This document shows positions 45,307 to 53,791 of a stretch of DNA of 64,000 nt, piece by piece; position 1 is the first letter of the stretch; the number at the start of each line of letters is the position of its first letter. Location: positions 186,001 through 250,000 of the forward strand of contig NZ_VTOM01000002.1 of NCBI RefSeq assembly GCF_009765365.1, read 5' to 3'. The position numbers and the translations under genes were made by a program. The notes beneath the pieces are model-generated. The model searched no databases, was not told the DNA's origin, and saw nothing but the letters and a program-made list of their open reading frames with translations. The DNA is from Antarcticirhabdus aurantiaca. Its GTDB lineage: Bacteria > Pseudomonadota > Alphaproteobacteria > Rhizobiales > Rhizobiaceae.

Positions 45307-46271
45307 CCGCGTCGGCTGCCCTGCCCTCTTTTCATTCCATGGACGCGGTCCAGCGCTGGGCCATGGAGCGGATCATGAGTCAGGGAAGGCTCTCTTCGCC
45401 TCGAGGGCGGGAGACTCTGGAGCTACTCGCCGCAGGTTTCACGCTGGCAGATCCGCGCCGTCGCTGCATCACCAATCGCGAGCGCCGCTGGAGCCTGCCT
45501 CTGGCCATCGGCGAATTCGCCTGGCACGTCTCTGGATCGGACGAGCTCTCGTTTATCGGCTCCTACGCGCCTCGGTGGCGAGATTTTTCGGAGGATGGCC
45601 GGACCATCCGCGGAAGCTGCTACGGCCGCCGGATCTTCGGCACGCCGGATGGCACTCGGAGCCAATGGGCTCTCCTCAAGGAAATCCTCCGGGAGGATCC
45701 GATGTCGAGACGCGCCGTCCTGAACTTCCAGCAAGAGCCGCCGGAGGCGCTCCGGTCCGATTCGCTGGACACGGCCTGCGCCACCGTACTTCAATTCCTT
45801 GTGAGAGACGGAAGGGTCCACGCGATTGCTTACATGCGAAGCAACGATGTGGTCTGGGGACTGCCCTACGACGTGTTTTTATTCACGATGCTGCAGGAAA
45901 TGCTAGCGTGCGAGATCGGGCTAGACATAGGAACGTATAGTCACGTGGCTGGATCGCTTCACGTCTACGCAAGACATTTCAGCCTCATTGAACGCATCTT
46001 GGAGAGCAAGGACCCTGACGCCTTTTCGATGCCGCCGATGACGGACCTGCCTGGCCTGACGGACTTCTTGGCATGGGAGCGGGCAATCCGCACAGGACAG
46101 TCACTGGGTTCTTTGCAGGCAGCGCATGGCTTCTGGCAGGATCTCGCCAACGTCCTTTGCATTTCCTCAAACCGGGGGGAAGGCAATGCGGCGCTGAGGC
46201 CTGCTGCCATCGGCCCCTACGGGCCAGTCCTCGTGCCGTCCGCCGGACCTGCATTTGGGTCCTCGGCGTGA
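45303..46271 (+). CDS. thymidylate-synthase-fold protein, predicted dCMP-specific
   Basis: The 322-residue protein follows thymidylate synthase throughout: Glu71 (IGEFAWHVSGSDEL), the Arg pair 136-137 (SRRAVLNF), nucleophile Cys159 and Gln164 (TACATVLQF), Arg179/Ser180/Asp182 (YMRSNDVV) and His220/Tyr222 (GSLHVYARH). The residue matching TS Asn177 is Asp190 (GLPYD instead of GLPFN). That change is the hallmark of dCMP hydroxymethylase and converts TS to dCMP use. I predict a dCMP (or CMP) methylase/hydroxymethylase. The start is TTG 45303 in a 4-base overlap; ATG 45339 is an alternative. Normal cellular TS is probably elsewhere. Confidence 0.78.
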   Translation: MTASAALPSFHSMDAVQRWAMERIMSQGRLSSPRGRETLELLAAGFTLADPRRRCITNRERRWSLPLAIGEFAWHVSGSDELSFIGSYAPRWRDFSEDGRTIRGSCYGRRIFGTPDGTRSQWALLKEILREDPMSRRAVLNFQQEPPEALRSDSLDTACATVLQFLVRDGRVHAIAYMRSNDVVWGLPYDVFLFTMLQEMLACEIGLDIGTYSHVAGSLHVYARHFSLIERILESKDPDAFSMPPMTDLPGLTDFLAWERAIRTGQSLGSLQAAHGFWQDLANVLCISSNRGEGNAALRPAAIGPYGPVLVPSAGPAFGSSA

Positions 46272-46392
46272 GATTTCCCGGATCAACGGCAGCGCGAACC
46301 TGGCAGCCAACGGCGACAGGTTTGCTCATTTCCGATCTGGCAGGCCGAGCGGCCTTCCGTGCTCAAGGCGGCTACAATTCCGGGAACGATGA

Positions 46393-46947
46393 ATGGCGAT
46401 CAGCGAAGACGAAGCTCAGACGCTCATGGATGCCATCCTTGATGCTATTGCAAAGCAATCTACTCAGCCCGGTAGCAGCACAGCCGACGAGATGATCGGC
46501 CAGTGGCGAGCCGAGGTGGAGGCGGGGCGGCCGATTGATCGAAAATTGAAGGTGCGGGGCAGCCCCGGCCTTGATGAGCTAGCTGGGGTTCCTCGCTCCC
46601 GGACGACTTCGACCGGAGAGTTTGTAGGAAAGCAGGCGTATCTGAAGGTCGAACAACTGGATATGTTACTCGAAGCACTTGGACTGGCATTCATTGTACC
46701 GCACATGATGGCCTTTCGGCTCGTCGAGACGATCGAACGCTATCGCGAGCCAGATGACGACGCACCGCCTCCGTGGGTCGCGCTCGCAAAGACCGGAGAG
46801 GTTGGCGATCCGTCTCTTTTTTTCGACCGCAGGGTCGCAGAGCAGGCCGCCGCTGCAACGGCACCGCTCGCTCGGCTCATCGACGAGCTGTCCCGGAAGA
46901 CCGGACTGCGCGAACGCCTTCTCGCCCTGGTCGCGGATCCGATCTGA
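46393..46947 (+). CDS. hypothetical protein of the nucleotide-enzyme cluster
   Basis: This 184-residue soluble protein has a mostly helical composition, with no signal peptide or membrane segment. Its visible features are a helical N-terminus (EDEAQTLMDAILDAIAKQS) and a hydrophobic core stretch (LDMLLEALGLAFIVPHMMAF, about residues 90-109). It ends in TGATG overlap with the nuclease-like gene, so the two are translated together. I do not recognise the family; a partner or immunity/adaptor role for the nuclease is only a guess. Confidence 0.65.
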   Translation: MAISEDEAQTLMDAILDAIAKQSTQPGSSTADEMIGQWRAEVEAGRPIDRKLKVRGSPGLDELAGVPRSRTTSTGEFVGKQAYLKVEQLDMLLEALGLAFIVPHMMAFRLVETIERYREPDDDAPPPWVALAKTGEVGDPSLFFDRRVAEQAAAATAPLARLIDELSRKTGLRERLLALVADPI

Positions 46948-47615
46948 TGCCGCTGCGGGCCGACATGTGGGACGACATAGCCGCGGCCATCGCAGGCACG
47001 GCGGGATCCAATCTCTCGGCCACCTCCAATGGAGCCGATCTGTACGAATGCTACGTCTGGACGCTTGTGCTCGAGGCGGCCCGCCGCGAAGGCGCGGCGA
47101 TCAGGCTGCTAGATCGCAGCGGCGCACCTGCCGCCAATGTCTGGTTCCGCACTTCTCCGTCGTCGATCTTCTCGACCGCCCACGATTACTGTTACGCCGA
47201 GATACAGTTCCCGGCCCGGGAGACACTGGAGGCGCACATCGGCATCTACGTATCCGGGAAGTCCAAAGTAAACCATGAATGCGACATCGCGGTCTTATCC
47301 AAGGATGAAGCCGACACCTGTCGCAGGGAGAGCGTACACCCGCGATCCAGCAAGGTCCTGCTCGCGATCGAATGCAAGTACTATCTGAGCAGCAGCCTGG
47401 GTGTAAATCTCGGACGATCGTTCCTCGGGCTGATCAACGACATCTACATCAACGGAAGATTCTTCGTTTCCACTCAGAATACCGGTTCTGTCGATCGGCT
47501 CTTCTCTAGACACAACAAAGAATACGAAGTCGGCATGTCACCGATGGCACCTGATTTGGAGGTTCGGCTGAGAGGATCTTTCGAGAAGCACTTCCGCAAT
47601 TTCAAGGCCGCCTGA
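46947..47615 (+). CDS. PD-(D/E)XK nuclease-like protein
   Basis: The 222-residue protein shows a restriction-endonuclease-like core: an upstream Glu helix (DLYECYVWTLVLEAARR, E33), then Asp113 (VNHECDIAVLSKDEA) and Glu142-X-Lys144 (KVLLAIECKYYL). The spacing of about 29 residues between D and ExK is within the family range. ATG 46947 overlaps the previous stop. It is the last gene of the 44.5-47.6 kb cluster. Nuclease activity is inferred from the motif only. Confidence 0.7.
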   Translation: MPLRADMWDDIAAAIAGTAGSNLSATSNGADLYECYVWTLVLEAARREGAAIRLLDRSGAPAANVWFRTSPSSIFSTAHDYCYAEIQFPARETLEAHIGIYVSGKSKVNHECDIAVLSKDEADTCRRESVHPRSSKVLLAIECKYYLSSSLGVNLGRSFLGLINDIYINGRFFVSTQNTGSVDRLFSRHNKEYEVGMSPMAPDLEVRLRGSFEKHFRNFKAA

Positions 47616-47739
47616 CAGCCACGTTGGGACGCGAACACTTTCCGCGAACGCATCGGGATGCGTGCATGTGAGACCCGGAGGCGTCCAAGCCTTTTGGTAT
47701 GTGAGCCCCCGCCTCGGCGAGAAGCCGTCCAGGACGTTG

Positions 47740-47997
47740 AGCTGTCAAATCGTACAGTCCTGGAATGAGGTGTAACGGATCGAGCGTTAAGTGATCGGGC
47801 TCTTGTGTCCAAGGGCGGGCGATGAACTCGTAGGGCGTGAAGCCGCGCAGGATTTTGAGCCGGCGGGCATGATTATAGGCATCGACGAAGAGCCGTAGGT
47901 GGCTTCGAAGCTGCCCGTGACTGTCGCAGTGGAAGTGTTTGACAGTCGCGCCCTTGATCGTGCGGTTCATCCTGTCGACTTGGCCGTTATCCGGCAT
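47740..47997 (-). pseudogene. IS481-family transposase, C-terminal remnant
   Basis: The minus-strand frame from 47997 reads NGQVDRMNRTIKGATVKHFH, then AYNHARRLKILRGFTPYEFI and DPLHLIPGLYDL. This is the integrase-core C-terminus of IS481 transposases. The helix-turn-helix and the first two catalytic acids are missing upstream, so it is a degraded fragment. Confidence 0.7.
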
Positions 47998-48121
47998 GAT
48001 GACGGCGGTGTCCTGACATCCCGCTGGTCTTCGGATCGGTGTTATGGTGAACCCATCCGTGATCTGGGGCATCGGGAGCACGTAAGTGCGGGCAGGCCGA
48101 CCCTTGAACCATGGGCTGAGT

Positions 48122-48211
48122 GTAGATCGGCGTCCACTTGCAGCCTCGCTGACATCGGCACGATCGATAGGTCGGCACGCCGATCGGCGTCGAAGCTTGG
48201 CGCCGATCTAC
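48122..48211. repeat. 11-bp inverted pair enclosing repeat copy D
   Basis: GTAGATCGGCG at 48122-48132 and CGCCGATCTAC at 48201-48211 form an inverted pair. It lies beside the IS481 remnant and may be a leftover IS end or a hairpin. Confidence 0.4.
48168..48208 (+). repeat. dispersed ~40-bp repeat, copy D
   Basis: TAGGTCGGCACGCCGATCGG then CGTCGAAGCTTGGCGCCGATC. It shares an 18-base core with copy C and the GTCGAAGCT..CGCCGATC part with copies A and B. Confidence 0.45.
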
Positions 48212-48342
48212 AGGCCTGACCGTCTAAACGCCGGCCCTACGTCGATTACATCCCTCCGCCGGGTTGCCTACGGACTTACTCGATCGCGACCGCAGACTAC
48301 CTTTGTGGCATGCTGTGCTGCGAATCGAAGGTGGAGGTTTCC

Positions 48343-49500
48343 ATGTCGAACAACTATGCCGGGCTACGTCGTGACCTCGCCGGGGAGAACGGAGCCGCCG
48401 AACGATGCGCCGAGCGGCTTCTGGCGATCCGCAAGCGCTTGGCTCCGGTCCGGGCGCGCAAGAGCGACGGCTTGCTCTTGCTCGCCACCTGGAACATCCG
48501 CGACTTCGACTCGAACAAGTTCGGCTGGGGTCCGCGGCTGCCCGAGACCTTCTACTATCTCGCCGAGGTGATCGCCTCTTTCGATCTCGTCGCGATCCAG
48601 GAGGTGAACGAGGATCTCGGGCCTTTTCGCAAGCTGATGCGGATCCTCGGTCGCGAGTGGGACTACATCGTTACCGACGCCACCGAAGGACCGGGCGGCA
48701 ACGGCGAGCGCATGGCCTTCGTCTACAACACCGAGAAGGTCTGGTTCCGGAAGGTCGCCGGCGAGATCGTGCTGCCCGAGGGCCAGCTCGTGGTCGCCCG
48801 CAAGAAGGTCCGGGCGAAGGACCAGCCCGACATCCCGCCTACCACCGTCGAGACCCGACAGCAATTCGCCCGCAGCCCGTTCCTCGTCGCCTTCCAGTCG
48901 GGCTGGTTCCGCTTCTCGCTGTGCACCGTGCACATTTACTACGGCGACGACTCTGGGGACAAACTCCGGCAGCGCATCGACGAGATCCGCAAGCTGATTG
49001 GCTTCTTCGCCAAGCGGCAGGACAATGCCACACCCGATGCCGATCACCTCGGCGCGCCCGAGAACTACATCCTGCTCGGCGACTTCAACGTGGTCAGCCC
49101 CGAGCACGAGACCATGGCCGCCCTCCAGGACAAGGGCTTCCAGGTGCCCGCCGAGATCGACGGCCAGAAGGTCCGCCATAAGGGCGATCACTTTTACGAC
49201 CAGATCGCTGTCCGAGTGAAAGACAGGCGCTTCAAAGTCACTGGCGGGGGCTTGGTCCCGCTTTTTGACGACGTGTTCCGCGACGAGGACATGGCCGTCT
49301 ACGCCCCGCATGTGCCGGCGGAGGACCCCGAAAAGAAACTGAAGTTCAAGGCGAAGACGCCCGGAGACCATTACAAGAAATGGCGCACTTGGCAGATGTC
49401 CGACCACGCGCCCCTATGGATCGAGATTCGCACCGACTTCGCGGACGATTATCTGCGCGAGATCGCGAGGCCTTCGGGCCGACCGGCGATCGACCGATAG
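48343..49500 (+). CDS. endonuclease/exonuclease/phosphatase-family protein
   Basis: The 385-residue protein has the DNase-I-like motifs in order: Asn in LLATWNIRDFDSNKFG, catalytic Glu in LVAIQEVNEDL, VHIYYGD, Asp/Asn in ILLGDFNVVSPEHE and the SDH motif in MSDHAPLWIEI. Start ATG 48343 (MSNNYAGLRRDL) has GGAGG 7 bases upstream. No signal peptide is visible, so it acts in the cytoplasm. Substrate (DNA, RNA or phosphoester) is unknown. It lies within the island, between the IS481 remnant and the integrase. Confidence 0.85.
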   Translation: MSNNYAGLRRDLAGENGAAERCAERLLAIRKRLAPVRARKSDGLLLLATWNIRDFDSNKFGWGPRLPETFYYLAEVIASFDLVAIQEVNEDLGPFRKLMRILGREWDYIVTDATEGPGGNGERMAFVYNTEKVWFRKVAGEIVLPEGQLVVARKKVRAKDQPDIPPTTVETRQQFARSPFLVAFQSGWFRFSLCTVHIYYGDDSGDKLRQRIDEIRKLIGFFAKRQDNATPDADHLGAPENYILLGDFNVVSPEHETMAALQDKGFQVPAEIDGQKVRHKGDHFYDQIAVRVKDRRFKVTGGGLVPLFDDVFRDEDMAVYAPHVPAEDPEKKLKFKAKTPGDHYKKWRTWQMSDHAPLWIEIRTDFADDYLREIARPSGRPAIDR

Positions 49501-49649
49501 GGAGACGCCTTTCCTGCGGCCGCACCCATGCAGCTCTTGGCGCCTTCGCTTGAGAGGGTTTAGCTGTCCCGCAGCGCCTCGTCGATGCGCAGGGTCGGCG
49601 ACGGTAGCCGCTTCGCGGCCAAGGCGGCATGGACTGACCTATCGCAGCT

Positions 49650-51266
49650 TCAGCTGCCTATCCTCGCCTTGTGCCGTCCTCTGCTGGAAGCGCGCCAACC
49701 ACGAGAAGCCACATCTGCCTTCTTCATCTCGTAACAAGGCATTCGCACGATTTCGGCAAACATGGTCGCTACGTCGAACTCGCCATAGTTCCCGCCTTCG
49801 GTGCGCGGCACGTGGCCCTGAATGGCATCGAGGACGTCGGGCGCAATCCGTGTCCGCCTGCCGACTGTCTTGAACCGATGCCGCCAGCCGTGGAACGGAT
49901 CGACCCGTGGGTCATCAAGCCCGACTGAGCGAGCCCATCGCGTCAACCGCTCTCCGAGCTTTTTGAAAGGCGGCGTCGCCCGCTCCGCACCTCCCTTGGG
50001 TAGAGGCTCGTAAAACAGCGGGCCAGCCTTTGCTCTGTGAACGAAGTCGAGGAATCCCTGCTCCTTCAGGTGCGGATGCAGCGGCACCAAGCGGAAGCGG
50101 CCGGTCTTCACGGTGCCGGCTTCCGGAGTGATGCGCAGCACCGGGATATTTCCCTCGAAGGTGATGTCCTCCTTCCGGATCTGCGTGAGCTCGTTGAGAC
50201 GCGCTCCCGTGTAAGCGCACAGCCAGGGCACCCAACGTCGGGCCGCGGCATGCCTCGGCCCTAGCTTCGCCGAGGGCGTCTCGAGCGAGGCGGCCAGGGC
50301 GATGGCGGCCTCCTTGTCGTCGAGGCTGCGGCTGCGCTCCACCACCGACTTGGCGACCTTGATCCTGAAACCGGACGCGACGTTGGTCGCGAGCCGTCGC
50401 TCGCCGACCAGCCAGCCCAGCAGCGCCTTCAGGCCCGCGAGATGCACGTCGCGGATCGTCCTGTCCGATCGGCCGCCCTTGCGCAACGTCGAGATCCATC
50501 CGGACACGTCATCGCTCGTCATCCGCGAGAGGTCGTCGTGGCCGACCTGCGCCTCCAGCGTCTTCAAGGCCAGGCCCCACCGCTTCTGCGTCGACTTCGC
50601 CAGCTTCGCCGCCCTGGAGTAGGCCTCGAACTCCTCGGCGATCCGTAGGGACTTCATGGACGCCGCCCGGCTGACCAGACCGTTCGGAAAAGCTTCGGCC
50701 AAGAGCGGGAAGCGCGAGGCGGCGGGGTCGGGAGAATAGTCGCCGAGCACCATCATCTTGACCCCCGTGTCCGTCGCGTCGGCAACGGCGCGAGCGACGG
50801 CAAGGTCGAAGGGCCCCTGGAAGCTCGGATCGAGACGGATGCCGCGGGCTTCGCAGAAGCCATCGATCTTCGATCCGTAGGCATCCCGGAAGGCTCGATG
50901 AGCTTGCGCGTCGTTGGACGACTCGATGAAGTTGCGAGACAGGAGCCCGATGATGCCGTCGAAGAAGAACGAGGCGCGCCCTTCCTCGTGGTCGCGGACG
51001 ATGGCCCGGTAGAACTCGCCGGCGAGGGCGTGCATCTCCTTGGCAGTCGGCCGGAAGTACCCCGCCCTGAGATTGCGCCACCGCGCCTCGATCTCGGCGA
51101 GCGCCTCGGCGTGAAGCCTGCGCGCCTCGGCGACGTCCTTCGTGCCGAGCGAGCGCTTGATCGTCGGACGCCCGACCAGCGCGATCAGATCGGCTGGCAC
51201 GCGCTTGCGCAGGTAGTAGACCCCTGTCTTGGGGTGCTTCTCGGGCCGGGCCATTCGCAGGACCAT
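49650..51266 (-). CDS. tyrosine integrase of the genomic island
   Basis: The 538-residue recombinase has an N-terminal DUF6538-like segment (HPKTGVYYLRKRVPADL), a core-binding domain and a C-terminal catalytic domain: Arg in AYTGARLNELTQI, His-x-x-Arg in FHGWRHRFKTV, His in IQGHVPRTEGG and Tyr in GNYGEFD. ATG 51266 is used; a GTG at 51293 lies within a tandem GGTGGTACACA repeat. It ends 63 bp short of nothing else and starts about 90 bp from the 3' end of tRNA-Ser, the usual site of integrase-driven islands. Confidence 0.9.
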   Translation of the reverse strand: MVLRMARPEKHPKTGVYYLRKRVPADLIALVGRPTIKRSLGTKDVAEARRLHAEALAEIEARWRNLRAGYFRPTAKEMHALAGEFYRAIVRDHEEGRASFFFDGIIGLLSRNFIESSNDAQAHRAFRDAYGSKIDGFCEARGIRLDPSFQGPFDLAVARAVADATDTGVKMMVLGDYSPDPAASRFPLLAEAFPNGLVSRAASMKSLRIAEEFEAYSRAAKLAKSTQKRWGLALKTLEAQVGHDDLSRMTSDDVSGWISTLRKGGRSDRTIRDVHLAGLKALLGWLVGERRLATNVASGFRIKVAKSVVERSRSLDDKEAAIALAASLETPSAKLGPRHAAARRWVPWLCAYTGARLNELTQIRKEDITFEGNIPVLRITPEAGTVKTGRFRLVPLHPHLKEQGFLDFVHRAKAGPLFYEPLPKGGAERATPPFKKLGERLTRWARSVGLDDPRVDPFHGWRHRFKTVGRRTRIAPDVLDAIQGHVPRTEGGNYGEFDVATMFAEIVRMPCYEMKKADVASRGWRASSRGRHKARIGS

Positions 51267-51356
51267 CTGTGTACCACCGTTGTGTACCACCACGGCGATT
51301 ACGAAAGCCTTGCGGCGCAGGACTTACCTGCGTCTATAAGGGTTTAGGGATCCAAA

Positions 51357-51446
51357 TGGCGGAGAGGGAGGGATTTGAACCCCCGATACGGTTGCCCGTA
51401 TGCCGCATTTCGAGTGCGGTGCATTCAACCACTCTGCCACCTCTCC
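51357..51446 (-). tRNA. tRNA-Ser (anticodon CGA)
   Basis: On the minus strand a 90-base cloverleaf runs from GGAGAGG to CCTCTCC plus G-CCA, with a long variable arm typical of serine tRNAs (ATACGGGCAACCGTAT). The anticodon stem-loop is CCGCA-CTCGAAA-TGCGG, anticodon CGA, reading UCG codons. CCA is encoded. Its 3' end faces the integrase gene, so it is the likely attachment site. Confidence 0.95.
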
Positions 51447-51742
51447 GTCGAGGTGCGCCTTCTGCGAACGCGAGCCTCGGCGCGAAAGGCCGGGCGGCGG
51501 GCGGAAGACGCGATGGGCGCGCCCGGTGGTGTCGGGTGTCTCGCGCGCCGTCTCCTTATCAAAGGGGTGGCGGCGCGCACAAGAGCCAAAATCGCGCGAC
51601 CTGGGCTCGCGGCCCTGGCATGCGGCGTTCCGTCGTCAGGCTGGCGTAAGGTTCGCGGCCCGCTCGCCCGCCGGAGCGAAAACTTGCCGCTTCGCTGGGT
51701 GCCGACCGGCTCCGTTCGGGCGGGACGGCGCGGGTCGGCGTG

Positions 51743-52132
51743 TCATAGGCGCGAGATCTCGACGCGGGCAACGCCCGAGCTGATCATGCCGATCGACTTC
51801 GCGGCGGCCTGGCTGAGGTCGATGACCCGGCCGTGGGCATAGGGGCCGCGGTCGTTGATGCGCACGATCACCGAGCGACCGTTGTTGCGGTTGGTGACGC
51901 GAACCTTGGTGCCGAAGGGCAGCGAGCGGTGGGCGGCGGTCATCGCGTTCATGTTGAAGCGCTCGCCATTGGCGGTCTTCCGGCCGTGGAACTGCTTTCC
52001 GTAATAGGAAGCGGAACCGGAGAGCCCGGCGCGCGTTTCAGCTGCAGCCGACCCGTGTCCGCTGCCGAAACCGGCGAGGAGGGCACAGGAGAAAAGGGCT
52101 GCGGAGAGCGCGGCTTTGGGCAGGATCGTCAT
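51743..52132 (-). CDS. rlpA: RlpA-family septal ring lytic transglycosylase / double-psi beta-barrel protein
   Basis: The 129-residue protein starts at ATG 52132 ([16 protein letters not shown]) with a signal peptide ending near AAAE. The rest is the RlpA double-psi beta-barrel: [60 protein letters not shown]. The catalytic Asp of the NDRGP motif is present. It lacks a SPOR domain, as in short alphaproteobacterial members. It acts on peptidoglycan in the periplasm. The ATG at 52162 is an alternative start. Confidence 0.88.
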   Translation of the reverse strand: MTILPKAALSAALFSCALLAGFGSGHGSAAAETRAGLSGSASYYGKQFHGRKTANGERFNMNAMTAAHRSLPFGTKVRVTNRNNGRSVIVRINDRGPYAHGRVIDLSQAAAKSIGMISSGVARVEISRL

Positions 52133-52546
52133 TCGGTCGTCCGTTGGTCCGTTGCGGGGCATGCGGTGACCGGCTTCCTGATCGTTGTCCGTGGCGTCGG
52201 CGTGGAGCACCCGTGGCCAAAACAAGGTCATTTCGGGGCAACTGGCCTTGCGCGCAAGCTCCTGCCAGACCAGAGAAATTTCGATCGACAGCACAGTCGG
52301 GCTCGACTTGGCCCTCTCTCACCCGCGGGTGAATGGCGCCGGGCGATGCTTGCGGGCCTGACCTGTGGGACTTTCGCTCTCGACTTGAGCGAGCATCCGA
52401 CACTCTTCTACGATGCTGATGCTCCCAGGCGCATCCTTCGGTCAGATGATCATAAGGGCGCCGCGCCCTTTCCCTCCGGGGCTTGCCGGCCTAAGCTCGT
52501 TCCCGTCGCATCGGCGGGGAGGCCGGCGCGTCGGGAGGAGCGTGAG
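52133..52546. promoter_or_regulatory. divergent gap between rlpA and nosP
   Basis: This 414-bp gap holds both promoters. No gene is supported. GGGAGGAG at 52533-52540 is the ribosome-binding site that sets the GTG start of the FIST gene. Confidence 0.4.
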
Positions 52547-53791
52547 GTGGTTCCAGTCGACCGCGCCGCGATGCGGCTGCACGAGGGCGGCGTCGCGACG
52601 CTGACCTATCGCGGCCGCGATCCGGACGATCTGGCGAAGGCCGCCGCGCGCCTCGTCGACGGCGGCGCCTACGCGCTCGTTCTCGCCTTCTTCGATGCCG
52701 CGCTCGATGCCGCCCGCCTCGCGGCGGCGCTCGCCCGGGCCTTGCCCGAGGTGCCCGTCCAGCTCGGCTGCTCGACCGCGGGCGAAATCGGCCCCTTCGG
52801 CTATCTCGACGGCGGAGCGGTGCTTCTGTTCTTTCCGGCCGACCGCTTCCAGGCCGTGGCAGGCGTCGCCGAGAACGCGGCGCAGGGCGGGCTCGAAAAG
52901 GGCGCGGCGCTCGCCGAGGAGCTGCAGGCCCGGCTCGCCGCGATGCCCCCGCCCGCTCCGGCCGAGCATCCCGACGATGCGCCCCCGTCCCCTCCCTGGT
53001 CACCGCTCGCGCTCTGCTTCCTCGACGGGCTGTCCAACGACGAGGAGGCGGTGCTGTCCGCCTTCGACGCCCGGCTCGGCGGCATGCCGCTCGTCGGCGG
53101 CTCGGCCGGCGACGGCGAGGCCTTCGGACAGACCCGCATCCTTTTCAACGGGCAGGTCCACGCCGGCGCCGCGGCGCTCTGCCTCCTGCGCACGAACCTG
53201 CCCTTCCGCATCTTCAAGTCCGATCATTTCCGCCCGACCGAAACCCACCTCGTCGTGACCGAATGCGACGCTCAGGCCCGCCTCGTCGGCGAGCTGAACG
53301 GTGCACCGGCGGCGCAGGAATACGCCACGGTCCTCGGCCTCGACCCGGATGGCCTCGACCGCCTGTCCTTCGCCGCCTATCCCGTGGTGGTGAAGGTCGG
53401 GAGCGAGCATTTCTGCCGCTCGATCCGCCGCCTGGAGCCGGAAGGACTGTCCTTCTTCTGCGCCGTCGACACGGGGCTCGTCCTGACGCTCGCCGAGCCG
53501 CTGGACATGGCGGAGTCGATGAGCGCGGTGCTGTCGCGGTGCGGCGACGATCTCGGCGGGATCGACTTCGTGCTCGGCTTCGATTGCGTGCTGCGGCGCG
53601 TGGAGGCCGAGCAGCGCCAGTTCGGCCGGCGCATCGCCGAGGTCTTCGAGCGCTTCGACGTCTTCGGCTTCACGACCTATGGCGAGCAGTTCCGCGCCAT
53701 GCACCTCAACCAGACCTTCACGGGCGTCGCCTTCGGGCGGCCCGCCCCGGCGTCGGCGGCTGTCCGGCCGCTGGCGGTCGCCGCGGAATGA
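52547..53791 (+). CDS. nosP: FIST-domain sensor protein, NosP-like
   Basis: The 414-residue protein contains the FIST N domain (VQLGCSTAGEIGPFGYLDGG) and FIST C domain (GFDCVLRRVEAEQRQFGRRI, FGFTTYGEQFRAMHLNQTFT). In Pseudomonas and relatives such proteins co-occur with NahK and bind haem to sense nitric oxide (NosP). The GTG start at 52547 is set by a GGGAGGAG site 6 bases upstream; ATG 52571 is an alternative. It overlaps the kinase gene by four bases (ATGA). Haem binding is an inference from the operon partner. Confidence 0.82.
   Translation: MVPVDRAAMRLHEGGVATLTYRGRDPDDLAKAAARLVDGGAYALVLAFFDAALDAARLAAALARALPEVPVQLGCSTAGEIGPFGYLDGGAVLLFFPADRFQAVAGVAENAAQGGLEKGAALAEELQARLAAMPPPAPAEHPDDAPPSPPWSPLALCFLDGLSNDEEAVLSAFDARLGGMPLVGGSAGDGEAFGQTRILFNGQVHAGAAALCLLRTNLPFRIFKSDHFRPTETHLVVTECDAQARLVGELNGAPAAQEYATVLGLDPDGLDRLSFAAYPVVVKVGSEHFCRSIRRLEPEGLSFFCAVDTGLVLTLAEPLDMAESMSAVLSRCGDDLGGIDFVLGFDCVLRRVEAEQRQFGRRIAEVFERFDVFGFTTYGEQFRAMHLNQTFTGVAFGRPAPASAAVRPLAVAAE

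Noticed and set aside
45303-46271. Housekeeping thymidylate synthase (thyA)
   Set aside because: Asp replaces the uracil-selecting Asn, and the gene lies in a mobile island with a TTG start and coupled accessory genes.
25500-51300. CRISPR array or cas genes
   Set aside because: No regularly spaced identical repeats and no Cas protein motifs were seen.
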